14,463 nucleotides of DNA from positions 1 to 14,463 of the forward strand of contig JAEMSB010000047.1 of the NCBI GenBank assembly GCA_016463045.1, given 5' to 3'. The stretch is from Niveispirillum sp. GTDB taxonomy: Bacteria; Pseudomonadota; Alphaproteobacteria; Azospirillales; Azospirillaceae. Position numbers and translations under genes: made by a program. Positions 5,941 to 11,819 of the stretch are shown here, in pieces; positions within the stretch are counted from its first letter, which is position 1; each line of letters starts with the position of its first letter. The notes below the pieces were generated by a model. That model did no database searches. It was not told the origin of the DNA and saw only the letters and a program-made list of their open reading frames with translations.

Positions 5941-6516
5941 CTATTCCTCCCCCTCCCGGTCGATGACCCGCCGCGCGGTTTCCAGGTCGAACCCGGCCCG
6001 CGCCATGGCGGCGATATCCTTGTCGCGCCGCGTCCGTGCCTCTTCCTCCGACAGGCCCCGGTCGGGCCGGAAGCCGCCCAGCCGGCGGCGGCGGGCATAG
6101 GCGAGCGCCGCGTTCCATTCCGCCTCCCCCTCCTCGGCCCCTTCCAGGCTGCCCAGCGCCTTTTCCACCTGATCGCCGTCCAGACCCTTGGCCATCAGCT
6201 TCTGGCGGATGACCCGTGTGGACCCGCCGCGCCGTTGCAGGCCCGACGCCTTCATTTCCGCATAAAGCCCGTCATTCAGCAGACCAGAGCGGACATAGCG
6301 CGCGATCAGCGCGTCGACCCATTCCCGCCCCTCCTGCGGGTCGGTGTCGTGCGCCTTGGCCGAGGCATCGACGCGACGCAGCAGCAGCCGGCGCAGATTG
6401 GCCGACGAACTGGCGAACCGTTCCAGATAATGCAGGGCGGCCCGGTCCAGATAGGCAGGCGTCACCCGCTTCACCACCTTGCGCCCGCTTCCTGCCCGCC
6501 CCGTGTCGTCCGTCAC
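5941..6516 (-). CDS. recX: RecX-family regulatory protein
   Basis: A 191-aa, highly basic, helical protein of the RecX family, which binds RecA filaments and limits strand exchange. The alphaproteobacterial signature TPAYLDRAALHYLERF, then SSSANLRRLLLRRV (about residues 18-50), is clear. The three-helix repeats follow: VDALIARYVRSGLLNDGLYAE, GSTRVIRQKLMAKGLDGDQV, and a C-terminal RRDKDIAAMARAGFDLETARRVI. Start: GTG at 6516, six bases after AGGGGA. The in-frame TTG at 6522 would sit directly on that ribosome-binding site and is rejected. It is divergent from the first ABC-2 permease gene, and recA is not in the window. It overlaps nothing; the stop is 13 bases from the palindrome. Confidence 0.9.
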   Translation of the reverse strand: MTDDTGRAGSGRKVVKRVTPAYLDRAALHYLERFASSSANLRRLLLRRVDASAKAHDTDPQEGREWVDALIARYVRSGLLNDGLYAEMKASGLQRRGGSTRVIRQKLMAKGLDGDQVEKALGSLEGAEEGEAEWNAALAYARRRRLGGFRPDRGLSEEEARTRRDKDIAAMARAGFDLETARRVIDREGEE

Positions 6517-6544
6517 TGCCAATCCCCTGCGCTTTGCACCATCA

Positions 6545-6579
6545 TTGCCGCCAACCGGATGCCCGTATAGTGTCGGGCA
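6545..6579 (+). promoter_or_regulatory. candidate permease promoter with inverted repeat around the -10 box
   Basis: TATAGT (6566-6571) is a strong -10 match. TTGCCG (6545-6550) could be the -35, but the 15-base spacing is short. The arms TGCCCG (6560-6565) and CGGGCA (6574-6579) exactly flank the -10 region with an 8-base interval, the geometry of a repressor operator. The start near 6578 would give a leader of about 37 bases. Confidence 0.45.
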
Positions 6580-6614
6580 CCTCTTTTCCGCTGCCCCGGA
6601 AGATCCCGAAAGCC

Positions 6615-7418
6615 ATGTCGCAACCGACCCTCCCCATGCCCCGCGCCGTCGGCGCCGTCAACTGGATCGGGCTTGCCACCCTGATCCGCAAGGAAGTTCA
6701 CCGGTTCCTGAAGGTCTGGGTACAGACCATCGCCGCCCCCGTCGTCACCACGCTGCTGTTCTACGCCGTCTTCGCGCTGGCGCTGGGCGGGGTGGTGCGG
6801 ATGGTGGGGGATGTGCCCTTCCTCCTGTTCCTGGCGCCCGGCCTGATCATGATGGCCATCGCCCAGAACGCCTTTGCCAATTCCTCCTCCTCCGTCCTGG
6901 TGGCCAAGGTTCAAGGCAATATCGTCGATGTGCTGATGCCGCCGATTTCCGCCCTGGAACTGACGGCGGCCTATGTCATTGGCGGGGTGGTGCGCGGGGC
7001 CATTGTCGGGCTGGTCACCGCACTGGCCATCGCGCTGTTCATCCCGTTACAGCTTCATTCCATCGGTTTCATCCTGTTCCACGGGGTGGCCGCGGCCTCG
7101 CTTCTGGCGCTGCTGGGCCTGATCGGCGGCATCTGGGCCGATAAGTTCGACCACATGGCCGTCGTCACGAACTTCATCGTGACGCCGCTCTCTTTCCTGT
7201 CGGGCACCTTCTATTCCATCGACAGCGTGCCGCCCGCCTTCCGCTTCATCGCGCATCTGAACCCGTTCTTCTATTTCATTGACGGTTTCCGTTATGGCTT
7301 CATCGGCCAGACGGACGGGACCCTGGGCACGGGCATCATCGTAATGCTGGCCATCAATCTGGTTCTGGGCTTCGTCGCCTGGCGGATGATCAACAAGGGT
7401 TACAAGCTGAAGGCTTGA
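6615..7418 (+). CDS. ABC-2 type transporter permease (first of two)
   Basis: A 267-aa integral inner-membrane protein. About six hydrophobic segments lie near residues 35-60, 67-90, 112-145, 148-172, 180-205 and 238-258, with a cytosolic N-terminus carrying LIRKEVHRFLKVW. The features GNIVDVLMPPISALELTAAYVIGG-like and NFIVTPLSFLSGTFYSID, then LNPFFYFIDGFRYGFIG, are typical of the ABC-2 (YadH/NodJ-like) export permeases. No ATPase gene is adjacent, so the energising subunit must be encoded elsewhere. The ATG at 6615 has only a modest GAAAG upstream. Divergent from recX. Substrate unknown (the family moves polysaccharides, lipids, drugs). The same PLSFLSG and LNPxF blocks occur in the next permease. 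Confidence 0.93.
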   Translation: MSQPTLPMPRAVGAVNWIGLATLIRKEVHRFLKVWVQTIAAPVVTTLLFYAVFALALGGVVRMVGDVPFLLFLAPGLIMMAIAQNAFANSSSSVLVAKVQGNIVDVLMPPISALELTAAYVIGGVVRGAIVGLVTALAIALFIPLQLHSIGFILFHGVAAASLLALLGLIGGIWADKFDHMAVVTNFIVTPLSFLSGTFYSIDSVPPAFRFIAHLNPFFYFIDGFRYGFIGQTDGTLGTGIIVMLAINLVLGFVAWRMINKGYKLKA

Positions 7419-7442
7419 TCTGTCGATTTGGCGGCATCCCCT

Positions 7443-7472
7443 TCGTCATCCCGGCGCAAGCCGGGATGACGA
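7443..7472. repeat. REP-like hairpin, GTCATCCCGGC type
   Basis: A perfect 13-bp stem around a GCAA loop: TCGTCATCCCGGC (7443-7455) and GCCGGGATGACGA (7460-7472). This CCCGGC-loop-GCCGGGATGAC unit is a widespread intergenic repeat in alphaproteobacterial genomes. It lies in the 93-bp gap between the two same-strand permease genes and could tune mRNA stability or attenuate read-through between them. Confidence 0.85.
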
Positions 7473-7511
7473 TAGAAGCGATGTTTCGCTCAAGGTGAAG
7501 GAAAGCTGCGA

Positions 7512-8336
7512 ATGAGCATGGAACAGACGCGCGGCCCCGCCGGCGCCTTCAATCCCTTGATCCGCCGGCAGGTGCCGGGTTTCCACTGGGTGGCGTTCCT
7601 GACGCTGTGCCGGCGGGAGCTGCGGCGCATGGTGAAGATGGCGGCGGCCTTCCTGATCGCGCCGGCCCTGATGGCGGGTATCTATTTCGTCTGTTTCCTG
7701 TTCGGGCTGGGGCCGCAGCGGGGCACGCCGGAAGGCGACGCGGTTCTGTCCTATCTGGTGCCGGGCCTGATCATGCTGTCGATCCTGCTGCGCTCGGCGG
7801 AGAATGGCGGCTTCATGCTGCTCTACAGCAAGATCGAGGGCCATATCATCGACGAGCTGATGGCCCCCATCGGCGCGCGCGAGGCGGTGCCCGCCTATCT
7901 TCTGGCCGGCGTCGTGGCCGGCATGGGTAGTGGCCTTGTCGTCTGGATCGCGTCCCTGTTCTTCTGGCCGCTGCCGGTGGCCAACCCGCTGGCGGCGCTG
8001 GGCTTTGCCCTGGCCGGGTCGCTGTTCATGGCGCTGTGCGGTCTGCTCTGCGGTATGGCCAGCACCAAATGGGACCATATCTCCGCCTATTTCACCTTCC
8101 TGTTCACGCCGCTCTCCTTCCTGTCGGGCCTGTTCGCGCCGGTCGAGTCGATGCCGGCAGCGCTGGCCACCATCGTGCGGCTGAACCCGATCTTCCACGC
8201 CATGGAGGGTTTCCGCCACGGTATCCTGGGCGGGGCCATGCCCTGGGGATCGGCGCTGTTCCTGCTGGTGGCCATTGTCCTGCTCTATGCGCTGGCAGCA
8301 CGGCTTTATTCGGCGGGATGGCGGATGAAGAGTTAA
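7512..8336 (+). CDS. ABC-2 type transporter permease (second of two)
   Basis: A 274-aa inner-membrane permease of the ABC-2 family with about six membrane spans (near residues 45-70, 78-100, 125-150, 155-185, 195-215 and 245-265). The N-terminal LTLCRRELRRMVKM precedes the first span. The segments YSKIEGHIIDELMAPIGAREAVPAYL, FTPLSFLSGLF and LNPIFHAMEGFRHGILGG align with the preceding permease, so the pair are diverged paralogues, perhaps a heterodimer or two independent transporters. The ATG at 7512 has AAGGAAA eight to nine bases upstream; a second ATG at 7518 is also possible. Separated from the first by a REP hairpin and followed by no ATPase gene. Substrate unknown. Confidence 0.92.
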   Translation: MSMEQTRGPAGAFNPLIRRQVPGFHWVAFLTLCRRELRRMVKMAAAFLIAPALMAGIYFVCFLFGLGPQRGTPEGDAVLSYLVPGLIMLSILLRSAENGGFMLLYSKIEGHIIDELMAPIGAREAVPAYLLAGVVAGMGSGLVVWIASLFFWPLPVANPLAALGFALAGSLFMALCGLLCGMASTKWDHISAYFTFLFTPLSFLSGLFAPVESMPAALATIVRLNPIFHAMEGFRHGILGGAMPWGSALFLLVAIVLLYALAARLYSAGWRMKS

Positions 8337-8357
8337 GCGTTCGTAACAATCCGTTAT

Positions 8358-8458
8358 CATCGGTTACCAAGGCCGGATATTTGTAAATCCCCTGCAAATG
8401 CGGCGGACAGGGGGACCGGGCAGCCGCATTATCCAAGGCGAGATACGGGTAACCGATG
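8358..8458. promoter_or_regulatory. widely spaced 11-bp inverted repeat upstream of the solenoid gene
   Basis: CATCGGTTACC (8358-8368) and GGTAACCGATG (8448-8458) are perfect inverted repeats 79 bases apart in the 140-bp gap before the solenoid gene. The right half ends in the upstream candidate ATG at 8456. Such paired sites can be bound by one regulator through looping, or pair in RNA to enclose the leader. I see no strong promoter hexamers in the gap. Confidence 0.4.
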
Positions 8459-8476
8459 AATTACAGGAACCGACCC

Positions 8477-9772
8477 ATGGATGGCGCCCTTTCCAGCAAT
8501 CCGCCCAGCAGCCTTTCCAACCGCCCGCGCCTGACCCCCGGCGTGCCTGCCGGTGGCATCGCGGCCATCCTGGTGGCGATGGGCGTCATCGGCTGGGGCC
8601 TGGCTGCCGGTGACATTGATGGCCCGCAGGAACGCCATGGGTCGCATTTCGACATCCCCGAACCGCCGGAGCCGCCCGAACCCCCAGAGCCGCCTGAGGC
8701 GCCGGATGTGCGGGTGAATGTCGACGTGAACCCGCAGATGGTGGAACGCGCCGTGCGCGAGGCCATGCGCGGCGTCGACGTCGATGCCGCCCGGATGCAG
8801 GGTCTGCGCGAAGCGCAGGCAGGGCTTGCTGAGGCACAGCGGGAGCTGGCCGCCGCGCGGGAAGAATTGCAGCGCCAGGGTAAGGATGTGCCGGCCATCG
8901 CCGAGGGTGCCCTGCGCGTGGCGGAACTGGGTGTGGCCGCCGCCGCCGGTGCCGCCAAGGGCGCGCAGGCCCAGACCCAGCAGGGCGAAGGCAGTCTCAT
9001 GCAGTCCTTCGATGCGCCCAAGGGCGTGCAACTGGTCAATATCGGCGGCGATATCACCATCGAACGGTCCAGTCGTGCCGACAAGGTGCGGGTGGAGATC
9101 GACAGCGGCGCCACCAACATGGACCTGGACGTCAAGGATGGCGTGCTGACCGTCCGGGGCCGCAGCGATCCCCATACCGGCAGGACCGACATGCGCCTGA
9201 CCATCCCGTCCGATACCGACCTGACGGTCGCGGGTCTGGCGGGTGACCTGTCCATTGGTGGCCGGTCGGATGCCAAACTGTCGGTGCAGCTGCTGCGCGG
9301 TGACGTTTCAGCCGAACGGGTGGGGGCGCTGTCGGTCGATATCCTGGAATCGGGTTCCGTCTCTGTCGAACGGGTCGAGGGGCCGCTGAATTTCCGGGTG
9401 CAGGGGGCAGGCGAACTGTCGGTGGAGCGGGCGGAAACGGCCAAGCTGGAGGTGAATGGCCATGCCAATGTCTCGCTGGGGCGCGTGGAAAACGGTCTGG
9501 CCATCTCCATCGCCGGCCATTCGGAAATGGATATCGGCCGCGTTAACGGCCCCGTCCGCGTCGATTTTCCCGGTGCGGGTCGCATCAGTATCGGCGAGGG
9601 CGAGGCGGAGCTGGAGGCACGGGTGACGGGTGCCGGCTCGCTGGAATTCAACGGCACCGCCATCAACCCCGTGGTGGTGGCGTCGGGCGCCGGCAATGTC
9701 CGCATCGCCAAGCATGAGGGCAAGGCCAATGTCCGCAATACCGGTGTCGGCAATACCTATGTCGGTGATTGA
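8477..9772 (+). CDS. membrane-anchored protein with Pro-Glu linker, coiled coil and 19-residue beta-solenoid
   Basis: A 431-aa envelope protein, probably anchored by one N-terminal segment (about residues 25-45, GGIAAILVAMGVIGWGLAAG) with the bulk periplasmic. Residues 61-77 are four PPE-type repeats (PEPPEPPEPPEPPEAP) written with varied codons. About 105-137 is an Ala/Glu/Gln/Arg coiled coil, then from about 190 a beta-rich domain like DUF4097/DUF2807 (GIN) adhesin-head domains. Residues 251-431 show about nine consecutive 19-residue turns (one of 18) of the type VQLLRGDVSAERVGALSVD, many later ones with a GAG or GHS turn. Start: ATG at 8477 has AGGAA eight bases upstream; ATG at 8456, seven codons earlier, lacks a good site. 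Function unknown; a scaffold, adhesin or stress-sensing envelope role is inference. Confidence 0.82.
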   Translation: MDGALSSNPPSSLSNRPRLTPGVPAGGIAAILVAMGVIGWGLAAGDIDGPQERHGSHFDIPEPPEPPEPPEPPEAPDVRVNVDVNPQMVERAVREAMRGVDVDAARMQGLREAQAGLAEAQRELAAAREELQRQGKDVPAIAEGALRVAELGVAAAAGAAKGAQAQTQQGEGSLMQSFDAPKGVQLVNIGGDITIERSSRADKVRVEIDSGATNMDLDVKDGVLTVRGRSDPHTGRTDMRLTIPSDTDLTVAGLAGDLSIGGRSDAKLSVQLLRGDVSAERVGALSVDILESGSVSVERVEGPLNFRVQGAGELSVERAETAKLEVNGHANVSLGRVENGLAISIAGHSEMDIGRVNGPVRVDFPGAGRISIGEGEAELEARVTGAGSLEFNGTAINPVVVASGAGNVRIAKHEGKANVRNTGVGNTYVGD

Positions 9773-9781
9773 GGCCGGGCG

Positions 9782-9997
9782 GTGAAGCGTTCCCCGCCGA
9801 AAGCGCCCACCACCAGCACCGCCCCGCAGGCGGGAGAGTTGGACGGGCGCATCCGGCAGGGGGAAATTGAGCGGCTGCGCCGTCAGGCCAGCGACAAGGG
9901 CTTCAAGGAACAGGTGCAGCGCGCCGCAAAGGCCAAGGGCCAAGACCCCTATCAGCTTCTGGCCGACGCGATCCGCAAGATGCTGCGCGGGGAATAG
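9782..9997 (+). CDS. small basic hypothetical protein
   Basis: A 71-aa frame that opens with GTG nine bases after the solenoid gene's stop; TTGAGG, overlapping that stop, could serve as the ribosome-binding site. The N-terminal 18 residues are Pro/Thr/Ser-rich and probably disordered. The rest is strongly charged and helical (IRQGEIERLRRQASDKGFKE, later ending AIRKMLRGE), with no signal peptide or membrane segment. The codon use fits the neighbourhood, and the tight spacing implies it is translated from the same mRNA as the solenoid gene. I do not recognise a family. Confidence 0.6.
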   Translation: MKRSPPKAPTTSTAPQAGELDGRIRQGEIERLRRQASDKGFKEQVQRAAKAKGQDPYQLLADAIRKMLRGE

Positions 9998-10013
9998 GGG
10001 CTTTCATCGCCCC

Positions 10014-11075
10014 TCACTTCATCCCGCTGGCCGCGTTTTCGATGGCCAGGATATGGTCCAGGCCCGGCAGGATTTCGGACCGGATGAATTCCACGCGCTT
10101 GTTGGGGCCGGCCCCGCCCTGCGGGAAACGGGCCTTCCACAGCGCCATCTTGACCGCCAGACCGCACAGCACGCCGCCGATGGTGACATGGTGGCTTTCG
10201 ATCTGGTGGCGCACCGACCGGAAGCTCTCGGCGCTGATATCGTTCCAGAAATCCTTGGACCTTCGGTCGAACGCCTCAAAACGGCCCGTGATGGAGGTGG
10301 TGATGGAGGTCAGTTTTGACTGCACATCCGACAGCATCTTCATGATGTTGCGGTCGCGCGCAATCAGTTCCGACGCTTTCGGCTCCATCGCCCATTTCAT
10401 GAACCGCTGCACCTCCGGCACGATGCCGTCCAGGCAGGACCGGAAATAGGCCAGCGACAGGAACACGTCGCCGTAATCCTCCAGGAAATCCGGGATCTCG
10501 TTCAGCTTCACCTTCAGCTTTTCCGACAAAAGCCGCAGGTTGGCCAGCGCCTCCTCCCGGTCGGGATTGGCCAGCATGGCCAGGATGTCGGCCACGTCCG
10601 TGATCTGCCGTTCCTCGCTGCCATAGACCTGTTGCAGCAGGGGGCGCGTGAAATCCTTCATATAGCCGGTCAGTTCAGCACGCTTGGCATCCGACAATTG
10701 CAGGGCCTTGGCATCGTTCACGGCAATGCCGACACGCCGCAGCTCCTTGCGCAGCGTATAGACGTCGAAGCTGTTGATGCGGACCAGCTTGCTGATCTGC
10801 ACCATATCGACGCGCAGCGACTTGCCATGGCTTGGAAACAGGCTACTCAGATGGTCGGGGCTAATCTGGCCGCTGCCCGTGGACCGGTCCTGGAAGATTT
10901 CCACCACCGTTTCCAGGCGCGCATTCTTGATCAGCTTGGCACGGCGCAGACCCGGCGTTTCCAATGGCAGCATGGCCATGGGCAGGATATGCAGCGAATC
11001 GCGTGACGCGTCATCGAACTGGATGACCTCGGCTTCCCCTTGTTCGGGGGCGTCGGTCTGGGCGGTATCGGCCAT
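10014..11075 (-). CDS. conserved-looking soluble helical protein of unknown function
   Basis: A 353-aa protein with no signal peptide or membrane span. The first 20 residues are acidic and probably flexible (MADTAQTDAPEQGEAEVI). The rest is almost entirely alpha-helical, including HHVTIGGVLCGLAVKMALWK near the C-terminus, which is more hydrophobic. Heptad-like stretches lie in EEALANLRLLSEKLKVKLNE (about 180-200) and NIMKMLSDVQSKLTSITTSI (about 250-270). I recognise no catalytic motif or named domain. ATG 11075 has only GGGAA as a weak ribosome-binding site. Convergent with the small basic gene (17 bases apart) and divergent from hemJ. The even composition and full-length open frame make coding highly likely; a structural or regulatory cytosolic role is a guess. 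Confidence 0.85.
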   Translation of the reverse strand: MADTAQTDAPEQGEAEVIQFDDASRDSLHILPMAMLPLETPGLRRAKLIKNARLETVVEIFQDRSTGSGQISPDHLSSLFPSHGKSLRVDMVQISKLVRINSFDVYTLRKELRRVGIAVNDAKALQLSDAKRAELTGYMKDFTRPLLQQVYGSEERQITDVADILAMLANPDREEALANLRLLSEKLKVKLNEIPDFLEDYGDVFLSLAYFRSCLDGIVPEVQRFMKWAMEPKASELIARDRNIMKMLSDVQSKLTSITTSITGRFEAFDRRSKDFWNDISAESFRSVRHQIESHHVTIGGVLCGLAVKMALWKARFPQGGAGPNKRVEFIRSEILPGLDHILAIENAASGMK

Positions 11076-11119
11076 ATCGGTTCCCGGGGGCCTGAATGGC
11101 CGGAGGTTTTGTCAGCGGC

Positions 11120-11147
11120 AACCTAGCACGCATCGCCGTGTATGCAA
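11120..11147 (-). promoter_or_regulatory. weak candidate promoter for the 353-aa protein gene
   Basis: Minus-strand TTGCAT (complement of 11142-11147), a 16-base spacer and TAGGTT (complement of 11120-11125), about 45 bases upstream of the ATG. Matches are moderate. Confidence 0.3.
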
Positions 11148-11179
11148 GGCGTTCCCTTGTCGCGGACGCGGCATGGTGC

Positions 11180-11208
11180 TTGGTGAAGCGGTGGTCCGAT
11201 GCTATTTA
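11180..11208 (+). promoter_or_regulatory. weak candidate hemJ promoter
   Basis: TTGGTG (11180-11185), 17 bases, TATTTA (11203-11208). The predicted start near 11215 gives a leader of about 60 bases that contains the hairpin at 11222-11243. Each hexamer matches only about half of the consensus. Confidence 0.3.
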
Positions 11209-11221
11209 GCCGGGGTATGAA

Positions 11222-11243
11222 CCGATGGGCAAATGTCCATCGG
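11222..11243 (+). other. stem-loop in the hemJ leader
   Basis: CCGATGG (11222-11228) and CCATCGG (11237-11243) form a perfect 7-bp stem with an 8-base loop containing an ATG. It ends 31 bases before the hemJ GTG and does not cover the GGAAGG ribosome-binding site. Confidence 0.4.
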
Positions 11244-11274
11244 GATATCCGGGACGAAACGGGGAAGGTGCGGC

Positions 11275-11712
11275 GTGGGTGATTATTACCTGTGGATCAA
11301 GGCCCTGCATGTCATCAGCATTATCGCCTGGATGGCGGGCATGCTCTATCTGCCGCGCCTGTTTGTTTATCATTGCGCGGCCGAGCGCGGGTCGGTGCAG
11401 TCGGAAACCTTCAAGGTGATGGAACGCCGCCTGTTGAAGGCCATCATCAACCCGGCCATGGCTGGGACCTGGATTTTCGGCATCGCCCTGATCGCCCTGA
11501 ACCCCGATCTGATGAAGGGCCAAGGCTGGTTGCATGCCAAGCTGGCATTGGTCCTGCTGATGTCGGGCGTGCATGGGGTGCTGGGCAAATATGTGCGGCT
11601 GTTCGCCAATGATGCCAACACCAAACCGGCCAAGTTCTTCCGCATCCTGAATGAGGTGCCGACCGTTCTGATGATCGGCATCGTCATCCTGGTGATCGTG
11701 CGACCGTTCTAA
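11275..11712 (+). CDS. hemJ: protoporphyrinogen IX oxidase, HemJ type
   Basis: A 145-aa inner-membrane protein of the HemJ (UPF0093) family, which oxidises protoporphyrinogen IX to protoporphyrin IX, the penultimate haem step, in bacteria lacking HemG or HemY. Start: GTG at 11275 (GTG GGT GAT TAT TAC), seven bases after GGAAGG, yields the family N-terminus MGDYYLWIKALHVISIIAWM; an ATG at 11233 is inside the leader hairpin. Conserved features are the first span with His near residue 11, GMLYLPRLFVYH with a second His, LLKAIINPAM, then GWLHAKLALVLLMSGVHG and the RILNEVPT box before the last span. Four membrane segments are expected. It is divergent from the 353-aa gene and convergent with the patatin gene. 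Confidence 0.96.
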   Translation: MGDYYLWIKALHVISIIAWMAGMLYLPRLFVYHCAAERGSVQSETFKVMERRLLKAIINPAMAGTWIFGIALIALNPDLMKGQGWLHAKLALVLLMSGVHGVLGKYVRLFANDANTKPAKFFRILNEVPTVLMIGIVILVIVRPF

Positions 11713-11733
11713 GCGGCGCCTGACCCTCTCTGA

Positions 11734-11797
11734 CGGCGGCGACTGCAGCCGCGTCGCACGTGCGGCGTGAAGCCAAGCTGCGGATGCAGCGCCGGCG
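11734..11797 (+). repeat. structured dispersed repeat, copy B
   Basis: Inverted relative to copy A at 5833-5897. Shared blocks are CGGCGGCGACTGC (11734-11746) and a 25-base block at 11773-11797 that contains the hairpin GCTGC-GGAT-GCAGC. The 26-base middle keeps CGCACGTGCG as its palindrome. It fills the 107-bp gap between the stops of hemJ and the patatin gene; the bracketing HpaI-core palindromes of copy A are absent here. Confidence 0.85.
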
Positions 11798-11819
11798 ATT
11801 GAGGCAACGTAAAGACGAT

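Noticed and set aside
7446..8360. 304-codon minus-strand open frame opposite the second permease
   Set aside because: Composition is almost all Gln, Arg, Gly and His, with no motif, and the opposite strand encodes a clear six-span permease.
8461..9753. 430-codon minus-strand open frame opposite the solenoid gene
   Set aside because: Ser/Arg/Pro/Thr-rich shadow of a repetitive gene; no ribosome-binding site and no recognisable domain.
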